DNA of 64,000 nt from Rhodobacteraceae bacterium F11138 (lineage in GTDB: Bacteria; Pseudomonadota; Alphaproteobacteria; Rhodobacterales; Rhodobacteraceae), in contig JAEKDP010000002.1 of the NCBI GenBank assembly GCA_016521575.1, forward strand, positions 286,098 to 350,097, written 5' to 3'. The notes below the pieces were generated by a model. That model saw nothing but the letters and a program-made list of their open reading frames with translations, did not search any database and was not told the origin of the DNA. Shown here one piece after another: positions 25,836 to 34,973 of the stretch (its first letter is position 1; each line of letters opens with the position of its first letter). Both the position numbers and the translations under genes were made by a program.

Positions 25836-27419
25836 ATGACGAATCCACTTGACTTCATGGCAGGCCGTGTGTCCGCAGGGAAGATGTCGCGCCGCGAATT
25901 CATTGGCCGCGCATCCGCCCTGGGCATCGGTGCGGCCATGGCAAACACCATGTTCGCGCAGGCCGCCCGTGCCGCAACCCCGGTCAAGGGCGGCACGATC
26001 AAGATGGCGTTTCAGGGCGGATCGACCACGGACAGCCTGGACCCGGCGCTGGCCACCAACACCGTTGCCCTGATGGTCATCCGCTTCTGGGGTGAGCCGC
26101 TGGTCGAACTGGACAAGTCGGGCGGCCTGGTGGGCAAGGTCGCCGAAAGCTTTGAAGGATCGGCAGACGCCAGCACCTGGCGCTTCCGCATCCGCGACGG
26201 CATCACGTTCTCGAACGGGCAGGCCGTCACACCCGAAGATGTGGTGGCAACCATGCAGCGTCATTCGGACGATGAATCCAAATCCGGCGCGCTTGGGCTG
26301 ATGCGCGACATCAAGGATATCCGCGTCGATGGCCGGGACGTGGTGTTCGAGCTGACCTCGCCCAATGCCGACCTGCCCTATCTGATGTCGGACTATCATC
26401 TGATGATCCAGCCCAACGGCGGGCGCGATGCCCCGGACGCGGCCATCGGCACCGGCCCCTATATCCTGAAAGAGGTGGATATGGGCGTGCGCTTCGTAGC
26501 CGAAAAGAACCCCAACTACTGGGGCGATCTGGGCCATGCGGACACGATGGAACTGCTGGTGATCAACGACAACACCGCCCGCGTGGCCGCTCTGCAATCC
26601 GGGCAGGTTGATCTGATCGACCGGGTTCCGCCGCGCACGGCGAAACTGGTCGCGCGCGCGCCAAATATCGATGTGCATCAGACATCGGGCCCCGGCCATT
26701 ATGTTTTCATCATGCATTGTGATACCGCGCCCTTTGACAACAAGGATCTGCGGCTGGCGCTGAAATACGCCATGAACCGGCAGGAACTGGTCGACAAGGT
26801 CCTGTTCGGCTATGGCTCGGTCGGCAACGACACCCCGATCAACGCCGCCTATCCGCTGTTCACCGAGCTTGAACAGCGCAGCTACGATCCAGAAAAGGCG
26901 GCATTCCACTTCAAGAAGTCCGGCCATGACGGGTCGGTCCTGCTGCGGACCTCGGACAACTCGTTCCCCGGGGCCCCGGATGCCGCGGCGCTGTATCAGC
27001 AAAGCGCGGCGGCTGCGGGTATCGACATCGAGATCAAGCGTGAACCCAATGACGGCTACTGGTCCGAGGTCTGGAACGCCCAGCCCTTCTGCACCAGCTA
27101 CTGGGGTGGCCGCCCGACGCAGGACCAGATGTACAGCACTGCCTATCTGTCCACAGCGGACTGGAACGACACCCGGTTCAAGAACGAACAGTTCGACCAG
27201 CTGCTGTTTGCGGCCCGCGCCGAAACCGATCAGGCCAAGCGCAAGCAGATGTATGCGGACATGGGCCAGATCGTGCATGATGAAGGCGGCCTGATCTGCC
27301 CGATGTTCAATGACTTCGTCGAGGCCACATCGACCCGCGTGTCCGGCTTTGTCGAAGGCATTCCGGGCCAGGTCCTGATGAACGGCTACGCCCCGCATCA
27401 AATGTGGGTGAACGCCTGA
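25836..27419 (+). CDS. Peptide ABC transporter substrate-binding protein, Tat-exported
   Basis: A 527-residue family 5 (DppA/OppA-like) solute-binding protein. The N-terminus carries a twin-arginine signal (SRREFIGRASALGIGAAMA, positions about 18-36), so it is probably exported folded. The mature part opens VKGGTIKMAFQGGSTTDSLDP and contains the family's TFSNGQAVTPEDVVATMQRH and YILKEVDMG segments. ATG 25836 is preferred, with GGGGAG about eight bases upstream; ATG 25821 would place the start inside that ribosome-binding site. It is the first gene of a complete four-gene importer. Confidence 0.9.
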   Translation: MTNPLDFMAGRVSAGKMSRREFIGRASALGIGAAMANTMFAQAARAATPVKGGTIKMAFQGGSTTDSLDPALATNTVALMVIRFWGEPLVELDKSGGLVGKVAESFEGSADASTWRFRIRDGITFSNGQAVTPEDVVATMQRHSDDESKSGALGLMRDIKDIRVDGRDVVFELTSPNADLPYLMSDYHLMIQPNGGRDAPDAAIGTGPYILKEVDMGVRFVAEKNPNYWGDLGHADTMELLVINDNTARVAALQSGQVDLIDRVPPRTAKLVARAPNIDVHQTSGPGHYVFIMHCDTAPFDNKDLRLALKYAMNRQELVDKVLFGYGSVGNDTPINAAYPLFTELEQRSYDPEKAAFHFKKSGHDGSVLLRTSDNSFPGAPDAAALYQQSAAAAGIDIEIKREPNDGYWSEVWNAQPFCTSYWGGRPTQDQMYSTAYLSTADWNDTRFKNEQFDQLLFAARAETDQAKRKQMYADMGQIVHDEGGLICPMFNDFVEATSTRVSGFVEGIPGQVLMNGYAPHQMWVNA

Positions 27420-27420
27420 T

Positions 27421-28377
27421 ATGGGTCAGGTTGCAACTCTTCTGGCTCAGCGCATCGCGCTGAGCCTGCTTTTGCTTTTTCTTGTTTCCATTCTCATTTT
27501 CGTCGGAACGATCATCCTGCCGGGTGACGTCGCCCAATCCATTCTGGGACAATCCGCAACGCCCGAGGCCCTGGCCAACCTGCGCGCGGAACTGGGGTTG
27601 AACGATCCCCCGCTGACCCGGTATTTCGCATGGCTTGGCGGCATCCTGCAGGGCGATCTGGGCACTGCGCTGACCAGCGGTCAGGACATCGCAACCAGCA
27701 TCGGAACCCGGTTGGGCAACACGCTGTTCCTGGCGTTCTGGGCCGCCGTGGTGGCGGTGCCTCTGGCGATCTTTCTCGGGCTGCTGGCGGTACGCTACCG
27801 CGACCGATGGCCCGACAAGCTGATCTCGGCGGTGACGCTGGCGTCGATCTCCATCCCCGAGTTCCTGATCGGCTATCTGCTGATGTACTTCATCTCGGTC
27901 CGGCTGGGCTGGTTCCCGTCGGTTGCGATGACCAATGACAGCATGGGGTTCTGGGACAAGCTGAATGCCATTGCCCTGCCGGTCATGGTGCTGACGCTGG
28001 TCGTGTTGGCGCATATGATGCGCATGACCCGCGCCGCGATCCTGAACGTGATGCAATCCGCCTATATCGAAACCGCCGAGCTGAAGGGCCTGTCCGGGCT
28101 GGATGTAATCCGCAAACACGCCTTTCCCAACGCCATCGCCCCCATCGTCAACGTGGTGATGCTGAACCTCGCCTATCTGGTGGTCGGCGTCGTGGTGATC
28201 GAGGTGGTGTTCGTCTATCCGGGCATGGGGCAATATCTGGTCGATCATGTGTCCAAGCGTGACGTGCCGGTGGTGCAGGCCTGTGGCCTGATCTTCGCCG
28301 CGGTCTATATCGGCCTCAACATGGTCGCCGACATCGTTTCGATCCTGAGCAACCCCCGGCTGAGGCATCCGAAATGA
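27421..28377 (+). CDS. Peptide ABC transporter permease, DppB type (second system)
   Basis: A 318-residue permease opening with LLAQRIALSLLLLFLVSILIF (split here for length by its first span) and the conserved LPGDVAQ after it. The EAA loop reads SAYIETAELKGLSGLDVI, followed by VFVYPGMGQYLVDHV. It lies one base after the binding-protein stop and overlaps the next permease (ATGA). Together with that gene it forms the membrane channel of the second peptide importer. Confidence 0.88.
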   Translation: MGQVATLLAQRIALSLLLLFLVSILIFVGTIILPGDVAQSILGQSATPEALANLRAELGLNDPPLTRYFAWLGGILQGDLGTALTSGQDIATSIGTRLGNTLFLAFWAAVVAVPLAIFLGLLAVRYRDRWPDKLISAVTLASISIPEFLIGYLLMYFISVRLGWFPSVAMTNDSMGFWDKLNAIALPVMVLTLVVLAHMMRMTRAAILNVMQSAYIETAELKGLSGLDVIRKHAFPNAIAPIVNVVMLNLAYLVVGVVVIEVVFVYPGMGQYLVDHVSKRDVPVVQACGLIFAAVYIGLNMVADIVSILSNPRLRHPK

Positions 28378-29189
28378 AGAACATACCCGTTTCCGCGCTT
28401 ATTGGCCTGTTCTTTACCGGGCTCTATTTCCTGGCTGCCGTCTTTGCCCCCCTGCTGGCACCCTATGGCATGGCCGAAATCGTCGGCGATGTCTGGGAAC
28501 CGGCCTCGGATCAGTTCCTTCTGGGCACCGACAATATCGGGCGCGACCTGCTTTCGCGCATGATTTATGGCGGCCGCACAACGATCTTCATCGCCACCGC
28601 CGCCACCATAATCAGCTTTGTCACCGGCTCGGTCCTGGGGCTTCTGGCGGCTGTGAGCGGGGGCTGGGTCGACCAGGTCCTGTCGCGTTTCGTCGATCTG
28701 ATCATGTCGATCCCCACGCTGATCTTTGCTCTGGTCGTGCTGTCGGTCATGCCCGTCACCGTGCCGGTGCTGATCCTGGTGATGGGCCTGCTGGATTCCA
28801 CCCGCGTCTATCGTCTGGCCCGTGCCGTCGCCGTGGACATCGAGGTGATGGATTACGTCGAAGCCGCCCGCCTGCGCGGTGAAAAGATGGGCTGGATCAT
28901 CTTTCGGGAAATCCTGCCCAACGCCCTGTCGCCACTGGTGGCGGAACTGGGGCTGCGTTTCATCTTTGCGGTGCTTTTCGTTTCAACCCTGTCCTTCCTG
29001 GGTCTTGGCGTGCAACCGCCCGAGGCCGACTGGGGCGGGATCGTGAAGGAAAACAAGGAAGGCATCGTCTATGGCATACCGGCCGCACTGATCCCCGCCG
29101 TTGCCATTGCCACGCTTGCGATCTCGGTCAATCTGGTGGCCGACTGGGTGCTGAACCGCACCACCAGCCTGAAAGGAGGGCGCGGTTGA
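28374..29189 (+). CDS. Peptide ABC transporter permease, DppC type (second system)
   Basis: A 271-residue permease, slightly short for the family because the usual N-terminal cytoplasmic tail is absent. The signature LLGTDNIGRDLLSRMIYGGR, EAA loop DYVEAARLRGEKMGWI and the C-terminal LSFLGLGVQPPEADWG are present. Its stop shares bases with the ATPase start (TGATG at 29187-29191). Confidence 0.88.
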   Translation: MKNIPVSALIGLFFTGLYFLAAVFAPLLAPYGMAEIVGDVWEPASDQFLLGTDNIGRDLLSRMIYGGRTTIFIATAATIISFVTGSVLGLLAAVSGGWVDQVLSRFVDLIMSIPTLIFALVVLSVMPVTVPVLILVMGLLDSTRVYRLARAVAVDIEVMDYVEAARLRGEKMGWIIFREILPNALSPLVAELGLRFIFAVLFVSTLSFLGLGVQPPEADWGGIVKENKEGIVYGIPAALIPAVAIATLAISVNLVADWVLNRTTSLKGGRG

Positions 29190-30826
29190 TGTCTGATCCA
29201 TTCGTCCGGGTCCGGGGGCTCAAGATCGGCGCAACGGTCTATCCCCCCGGCGAAAAGCCACATGATATCGAAATCGTCCATGGTGTCGATTTCGACCTGC
29301 AAAAAGGCCAGGTTCTGGGCCTGATCGGCGAATCCGGCGCCGGGAAATCCACCATCGGTCTGGCCACCATGGCCTATGGCCGCGGCGGTGTCGAAATCAC
29401 CGGCGGCGAGGTCTGGGTCAACGGGCGCGATATTCTGCAGTCCGGGCTGCGTGACGTGCGCCAGTTGCGCGGCGCTGAAGTCACCTATGTCAGCCAGTCC
29501 GCTGCCGCCTCGTTCAACCCCGCCAAGAAGATCATGGAACAGGTGACCGAGGCCGCGATCCGGCACAACAAGTTCTCGCGCCGCGAGGCCGAGGAACGCG
29601 CCGTCGCCCTGTTCACCAAGTTGGGCCTGCCTGATCCGGAAAACATCGGCAACCGCTATCCGCATCAAGTTTCCGGCGGACAGCTGCAACGCTGCATGAC
29701 CGCGCTGGCACTGTGCCCGGAACCCGATCTGGTGGTGTTCGACGAACCCACCACCGCGCTGGACGTGACCACACAGATCGACGTTCTGGCCGCAATCAAG
29801 GAGGCCATCCGCGATACCGGTGTTGCCGCGCTGTATATCACGCATGATCTTGCCGTGGTGGCGCAGGTCAGCGACCGGATCATGGTCTTGCGCATGGGCG
29901 ACATGGTTGAATGCGGCCCCACCGACCAGATCATCAACGCACCGCAACAGGAATACACCCAGGCGCTGGTCTCTGTGCGTTCGATCAAACATGCCGAACA
30001 GGAACCGACCACCGAACCGGTCCTGACCGTGCGCGACATCACAGCCCGCTATCCTGGCACCCGTTACGACGTCTTGCGCGACGTCAATGTCGATCTGCAC
30101 CCGGGACAGACCCTGGCGGTCGTTGGCGAAAGCGGGTCGGGAAAATCCACGCTGGCCCGGGTCATCACCGGGTTGCTGCCACCAAGCGGCGGGTCCATAG
30201 ATTTTGCCGGGCGCAGGTTGTCGCCCACCCTGGCGGGCCGCTCTCTTGAGGATCTGCGCGAATTGCAGATGATCTATCAGATGGCCGACACGGCGATGAA
30301 CCCGCGCCAGACCGTCGGCACCATCATCGGGCGTCCGCTGGAGTTCTATTTCGGGCTGAAAGGACGCGAAAAGCAGAAACGTATTCAGGAACTGCTGGAC
30401 GAGATCGAGCTGGGCGACGGTTTCCAGGATCGCTATCCGGCAGAATTGTCCGGCGGGCAGAAGCAGCGCGTCTGCATCGCCCGCGCTTTGGCTGCCAAAC
30501 CCAAGATCATCATCTGCGACGAGGTGACCTCGGCGCTTGATCCGCTGGTCGCCGACGGCATTCTGAAGCTGCTGCTCGAATTGCAGAAGATCGAGGGCGT
30601 GGCTTATCTGTTCATCACCCACGATCTGGCCACGGTGCGCGCCATCGCCGATTCCATCGCCGTCATGTATCAGGGCAAGGTGCAACGCTATGGCGGCAAG
30701 ACCGAAGTGCTGTCACCGCCGTTTGACGATTACACCGACCTGTTGCTGTCGTCGGTGCCGGAAATGAAACTGGGCTGGCTGGAAGACGTGATCGCCCACC
30801 GCAAGATGGAAAGCGCCGGCAACTGA
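29189..30826 (+). CDS. Fused dual ATP-binding protein of the second peptide ABC transporter
   Basis: A 545-residue protein that joins DppD- and DppF-type ATPases in one chain, as in GsiA/YejF-type subunits. The first half has Walker A GESGAGKS (residues 47-54), VSGGQLQRCMTALAL and [13 protein letters not shown]. The second has Walker A GESGSGKS near residue 313, LSGGQKQRVCIARAL and IICDEVTSALDPL. In the second Walker B region the usual Asp-Glu-Pro reads Asp-Glu-Val, which keeps the catalytic Glu. ATG 29189 is preceded by AAAGGAGG and overlaps the permease stop; a TTG at 29186 is less likely. Confidence 0.9.
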   Translation: MSDPFVRVRGLKIGATVYPPGEKPHDIEIVHGVDFDLQKGQVLGLIGESGAGKSTIGLATMAYGRGGVEITGGEVWVNGRDILQSGLRDVRQLRGAEVTYVSQSAAASFNPAKKIMEQVTEAAIRHNKFSRREAEERAVALFTKLGLPDPENIGNRYPHQVSGGQLQRCMTALALCPEPDLVVFDEPTTALDVTTQIDVLAAIKEAIRDTGVAALYITHDLAVVAQVSDRIMVLRMGDMVECGPTDQIINAPQQEYTQALVSVRSIKHAEQEPTTEPVLTVRDITARYPGTRYDVLRDVNVDLHPGQTLAVVGESGSGKSTLARVITGLLPPSGGSIDFAGRRLSPTLAGRSLEDLRELQMIYQMADTAMNPRQTVGTIIGRPLEFYFGLKGREKQKRIQELLDEIELGDGFQDRYPAELSGGQKQRVCIARALAAKPKIIICDEVTSALDPLVADGILKLLLELQKIEGVAYLFITHDLATVRAIADSIAVMYQGKVQRYGGKTEVLSPPFDDYTDLLLSSVPEMKLGWLEDVIAHRKMESAGN

Positions 30827-30832
30827 AACCGG

Positions 30833-30857
30833 CCCGCCGTCACCGACCTGCGGCGGG
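30833..30857. terminator. Hairpin between the convergent ABC operon and rsmB-like gene
   Basis: Seven-base arms CCCGCCG and CGGCGGG around an 11-base loop lie just after the ATPase stop and before the convergent methyltransferase gene. No T-run is seen, so termination strength is uncertain. Confidence 0.4.
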
Positions 30858-30919
30858 TATCGACCGCTTTGGGGCGCATTGTATCGGTGCAAAACCGGCC
30901 GAAAACCTTCGACACGCCG

Positions 30920-32098
30920 TCAGCCAGTGCCTTGAATTCGTGTCAGATGGGCGGTGAAGAAACCGTCGGTTCCATTCTGCACCATCCAGGTCCGGTTGAA
31001 CCCCGGTTGCCATGCGGGGTTTGCCGCGGCGAACTGGTCGATCTGACGGCTGTTCTCAACGTTCAGAACAGAACAGGTCGCATAGCACAGCACGCCGCGC
31101 CCCGAAACCAGCGCCGCGGCCCGCGCCAGTATGTCCGCCTGAATTTCCTGCAGTTCATGCAGCTTTGTCGCGGACAGCGACCACTTGCCTTCGGGCGATC
31201 TGCGCCACGCTCCGCTGCCGGAACAGGGCACGTCACACAGGATCAGATCGAACGGGCCGTGACGGTCCAACTCAGCGCCCGCCAGCGGCTGAAAACGCAC
31301 GCCCGCCCGGTCTGCACGCGCGGGCAAATCCTGCATGCGTTGGGGTGCGGCGTCATGCACGAACAGTTCAATATCAGCCCGCGCCGCCATGGCCAGCGCC
31401 TTGCCCCCGCCCCCGGCGCAATAATCAAGAACCCGCATCCCATCGCGCAGGGGCAGTTCCTGGACAACGGCCTGACTGGCCCCGTCCTGCAGTTCGACAC
31501 GCCCGTCTAGATAGAGCTGACACTGGCGCAAACGCCGCGCGCCTTGCCTGATCTCCAGAGCGGTCTCTGCAGAGGCGTGCGGCCGGGTTTCGATACCGTC
31601 GCTGGCCAATGCGATGCGTGCATCTTCGCGGCTGGTCTTGCGCAGATTGACCCGCAGGTGAACCGGCGCGCGGGTTTTCAGGATTTGCGCATAGGCAGAC
31701 GCATCGGCGCCCAGACTGTCCACAAGCAACGGCCAGAGCCAATCCGGCACATCCAGGGCTTCCGGCCCCGCGTGCGGCGCGCGCCCGCTTTGGGTTTCCT
31801 GCGGCATCAACGGTGGTGGCGCATGCGGTGTGGATCCAAAGATGTGGTCCGGGTCTTGCCCGGCCGCGCGCAGCGCGCCCAGCATCATGCCGCGCCCGGT
31901 ATCGGCCCCGCCCAATGCCGCAAAGGATCGCTTGCAGCGCAGGGCATCGAACACATGGTCACGGACAGCGGCGCGATCCTTGGAGCCCGCGTACCGGCTG
32001 CGGCGCGCCCATCCCGTCAATGCCCGTTCCGCAGGTTTACCGGCCCGAATCTGATCCAGAACCTCGATCGCGGCCTGTACCCGCGCAGCCGGGGTCAT
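30920..32098 (-). CDS. RsmB/NOP-family RNA (cytosine-C5) methyltransferase
   Basis: A 392-residue SAM-dependent m5C methyltransferase. An N-terminal helical domain (about residues 1-130) precedes the Rossmann domain with the SAM motif VLDYCAGGGGKALAMA. The two catalytic cysteines are in motif IV, CDVPCSGSGAWRR (near residue 294), and motif VI, YATCSVLNVEN (near residue 336). It probably methylates 16S rRNA (position 967 in E. coli RsmB), but the exact target cannot be told from sequence. ATG/GTG start at 32098 gives the family-typical length. It is followed by the convergent peptide ABC operon. Confidence 0.85.
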   Translation of the reverse strand: MTPAARVQAAIEVLDQIRAGKPAERALTGWARRSRYAGSKDRAAVRDHVFDALRCKRSFAALGGADTGRGMMLGALRAAGQDPDHIFGSTPHAPPPLMPQETQSGRAPHAGPEALDVPDWLWPLLVDSLGADASAYAQILKTRAPVHLRVNLRKTSREDARIALASDGIETRPHASAETALEIRQGARRLRQCQLYLDGRVELQDGASQAVVQELPLRDGMRVLDYCAGGGGKALAMAARADIELFVHDAAPQRMQDLPARADRAGVRFQPLAGAELDRHGPFDLILCDVPCSGSGAWRRSPEGKWSLSATKLHELQEIQADILARAAALVSGRGVLCYATCSVLNVENSRQIDQFAAANPAWQPGFNRTWMVQNGTDGFFTAHLTRIQGTG

Positions 32099-32184
32099 GC
32101 CGCACCCCGTTCAATCGCCTTGCCGGGCCACTGGATTGTGTCGTTGTTCATCTTTTCACCCGCGGTTTGCACGCCCTGACCGGG

Positions 32185-33027
32185 TCAACGCATCGCCGAT
32201 CCGGTCTGAGGGTGCAAGCGCAACCCGGCGTCCTGTGCGGTGTCGTGCTGACCGGGTGTCAGTCCGGCCGTCTGGGGCAAGATGAAGACGCCACTGTCAG
32301 GAACCCGGTTCACGGCCAGGTTGCAGCCATAGGCACGGCTGAGCATGTCGCGGGTGAACGCCTTGGCCGGGCTGTCCTGCACCAGAGCCCGGCCCTGCGC
32401 CAGGATCAGCACGCTGTCCGCGCTCATTGCGGTCAGGTTGAGATCGTGCATGACCATCACGACGGCCCCGCCCTGATCGGAAAAATCGCGTGCGATCTGC
32501 ATCACCTGCAATTGATGCCCGATATCCAGACTGGCAACCGGTTCATCCAGAAACAGCCAGCAGGGGCCGGTTTCCCGGACCGGCTGCCAGACCTGCAGCA
32601 GAACGCGGGCCAGATGCGCTCTTTGCTGCTCGCCGCCAGACAATTCCTGAAAATAGCGCGCCTCATAGCCCGCCAGCCCGACCCGGTCCAGGGCCTGATG
32701 CAGCAGATCGCCCTGCGCATGCGGATCGACCATGCCCATGCGCACGACCTCGGCCACCGTATAGGGAAACGCCAGGGCGGACGCCTGCGGAAGCACGGCG
32801 CGCATCCGGGCCAGAACACGCGGCGCGGTTTCGAACACGTCCCGCCCGTTCAATGTCATGCGCCCCGTACACGGCTGATCGCCCGTCATCACCGACAAGA
32901 GCGTCGATTTGCCCGCGCCCGAAGGGCCGATAATCGCCGTGACCTGACCGGGTCGCGCAACCAGCCCCACGTCGCGCAGGATCGTCTTGCGGCGCAGCGT
33001 GACCGTTATGTTCTCCGCATACAGCAT
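32185..33027 (-). CDS. hmuV: Haem ABC transporter ATP-binding protein HmuV
   Basis: A 280-residue ABC ATPase of the haem/iron-siderophore family. Walker A GPSGAGKS is at residues 34-41, signature LSGGEQQRAHLARVL near residue 138 and Walker B CWLFLDEPVASLDIG. It energises import of haem through HmuU from HmuT. It is the last gene of the hmuSTUV operon, four bases after hmuU. A C-terminal tail of about 35 residues beyond the ABC fold (GLTPGQHDTAQDAGL) is not conserved in my recollection. Confidence 0.9.
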   Translation of the reverse strand: MLYAENITVTLRRKTILRDVGLVARPGQVTAIIGPSGAGKSTLLSVMTGDQPCTGRMTLNGRDVFETAPRVLARMRAVLPQASALAFPYTVAEVVRMGMVDPHAQGDLLHQALDRVGLAGYEARYFQELSGGEQQRAHLARVLLQVWQPVRETGPCWLFLDEPVASLDIGHQLQVMQIARDFSDQGGAVVMVMHDLNLTAMSADSVLILAQGRALVQDSPAKAFTRDMLSRAYGCNLAVNRVPDSGVFILPQTAGLTPGQHDTAQDAGLRLHPQTGSAMR

Positions 33028-33031
33028 GGCG

Positions 33032-34111
33032 TCACAAATCCACGATCCCGCGCTGCCGCAGGAGAATGAAGAGAAAGAAAGGCCCGCCGATCACGGCCGT
33101 CAAGATCCCGATGGGCAGTTCCGCCGGGGCGATGATCGTGCGGCTGACCAGATCCGCCGACAGCAGCAATGCAGCCCCGAGAATGGCGGCATTGGGCAAG
33201 AGATACCGATGATCTGGCCCTGACGCCAAACGCACCAGATGCGGCACGACGATACCGACGAAACCGATCCCGCCGCTGACGGCGACGGCGGCTCCGGTGC
33301 TCATCGCCACCATCAGGATCGCGCTGCGTTTCAGACGTTGCACCGGGATGCCGATATGACCCGCAGCGGCTTCGCCCAGGGCCAGCCCGTTCAGACCATG
33401 CGCCAGAAACGGCGCGACGACCATGGGCAACAGGATCAGCGGGGCCGCGATGGCGATCTTGTCCCATGTCGCCCCGGCCAGCGACCCCATGTTCCAGAAG
33501 GTCACATCGCGCAGTTGCGCGTCATCGGCGAGGTAGACCAGAAATCCGGTCATGGCCATGGCCAACGCCGTCAACGCGATGCCCGCCAGCAACATCGTCG
33601 CAACCGACGTTCGCCCAGCCCGCGTGGCGATCCGGTACAAGAGAAGCGTCGCCATCCAGGCGCCCAGAAAAGCCATCGCAGGCACCAGCCAGCGCCCCAA
33701 CCAGGCCCCGAACGGCAGTGTCGCACCAAGCACAATCGCCGTCACCGCGCCCAGACTCGCCCCGGCGCTGACCCCCACGATACCGGGATCGGCCAGCGGA
33801 TTGCGAAACAGCCCCTGCAGAATGGCCCCGGACACAGCCAGCCCCGCCCCGACCAGACAGGCCAGGATCATGCGCGGCAACCTGATATCCCACAGCACCA
33901 CGCGATCGCGCAGCGAAAGTTCCCGCCCCTGAATGATATCGGCCAGCGCTCCGGACAATGATGTGCCAGCCGGTCCCATCGCCAGATTGGCCAGACAGGT
34001 CACCGCCAGCAGCAGGGCCGCCCCGATCATCAACAGGCGTGCCGCCGGACTGCGATCTCCTGTCGCGCGGCTGCCGCCGAAATCCGGCGCGGGTTCAGCT
34101 GCCAGAGCCAT
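33032..34111 (-). CDS. hmuU: Haem ABC transporter permease HmuU (FecCD family)
   Basis: A 359-residue FecCD-type permease with about ten membrane spans. Family motifs include IRLPRMILACLVGAGLAVSG, FRNPLADPGIVGVSAGASLG and the coupling region GGIGFVGIVVPHLVR. It forms the haem channel in the inner membrane with HmuV. ATG 34111 overlaps the end of hmuT by 17 bases, a normal arrangement for this operon; a shorter start closer to the first span cannot be excluded. Confidence 0.9.
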   Translation of the reverse strand: MALAAEPAPDFGGSRATGDRSPAARLLMIGAALLLAVTCLANLAMGPAGTSLSGALADIIQGRELSLRDRVVLWDIRLPRMILACLVGAGLAVSGAILQGLFRNPLADPGIVGVSAGASLGAVTAIVLGATLPFGAWLGRWLVPAMAFLGAWMATLLLYRIATRAGRTSVATMLLAGIALTALAMAMTGFLVYLADDAQLRDVTFWNMGSLAGATWDKIAIAAPLILLPMVVAPFLAHGLNGLALGEAAAGHIGIPVQRLKRSAILMVAMSTGAAVAVSGGIGFVGIVVPHLVRLASGPDHRYLLPNAAILGAALLLSADLVSRTIIAPAELPIGILTAVIGGPFFLFILLRQRGIVDL

Positions 34112-34973
34112 GCAACCGCGCCGCCAGTTCGGTCACCGCCTGCCCGGTGCGCACCGAGAATCCCAACAGGAACATGCCATCCATGCGCAGCACCGCACGG
34201 TTCTGCCCCGCCGGGGTCGCCGCAATGGCGGGCTGGGAAAACAGGGTTTCGTCGGAAACCGCACGCGCGCCTTCCGACTGCATCATCAGGATGACATCTG
34301 GCGCGGCGGTCAGGATTGCTTCGTCGGTCAGCAATTTGTACCCTTCGAACCCCTCTACCGCATTGACGGCACCGGCCAGCGACATGATCCCGTCCGCCGC
34401 CGTATTGGTGCCCGAGGCCAGAACCCGCCCATCCTGAAGCGTGAGGATGAACAGCACCCTCTGGCCGCTCAGTTCCTGCCGGGTCGCCAGATCGATTTCC
34501 TCAGTGACGCGCTGTGCCAGTTCGGCTCCGCGCGCGGGAACCCCCAGCGCCTCGGCGACGGCGGTAATCTTGGCTTTGACCGCGTCGCGATCAAATCCCA
34601 TCGGCACCGAAATCAACGGAATCCGGCTTGCACGCAACAAGTCCAGCGTTTCCGGCGGGCCCGCGCCGTCTTCGGCCAGAATCAGATCGGGTTCGACCGA
34701 CAACAGCCCTTCGGGGGACAGCCGACGGATATAGCCGACATCCGGCAGGTCCTGCGCCGCGGCCGGATAATTCGATGTCGTGTCGCGCGCCACCAGCCGG
34801 TCCTGCTGATCCAGCGCATAGACGATTTCGGTGACCGAGCCGCCCAGAGACACGATCCGCTGCGGCGAACCGGCTCCGGCCTGGCCGGCGGTCATGATCG
34901 ACAGCGCCATCGCCAGCGTGAGCACCGTGCACAATAGCAGATGCATCCAACTCAGTGCCGACAGAGACTTCAT
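34095..34973 (-). CDS. hmuT: Haem-binding periplasmic protein HmuT
   Basis: A 292-residue type III solute-binding protein with an N-terminal signal peptide (HLLLCTVLTLAMALSIMT). The opening of the mature domain, RIVSLGGSVTEIVYALDQQD, and the segments LPDVGYIRRLSPEGLLSVEPD (in two overlapping parts) and DVILMMQSEGARAVSDE match HmuT/ShuT proteins. It carries haem from the TonB-dependent receptor to HmuUV. ATG 34973 overlaps the hmuS stop (ATGA). Confidence 0.9.
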   Translation of the reverse strand: MKSLSALSWMHLLLCTVLTLAMALSIMTAGQAGAGSPQRIVSLGGSVTEIVYALDQQDRLVARDTTSNYPAAAQDLPDVGYIRRLSPEGLLSVEPDLILAEDGAGPPETLDLLRASRIPLISVPMGFDRDAVKAKITAVAEALGVPARGAELAQRVTEEIDLATRQELSGQRVLFILTLQDGRVLASGTNTAADGIMSLAGAVNAVEGFEGYKLLTDEAILTAAPDVILMMQSEGARAVSDETLFSQPAIAATPAGQNRAVLRMDGMFLLGFSVRTGQAVTELAARLHGSGS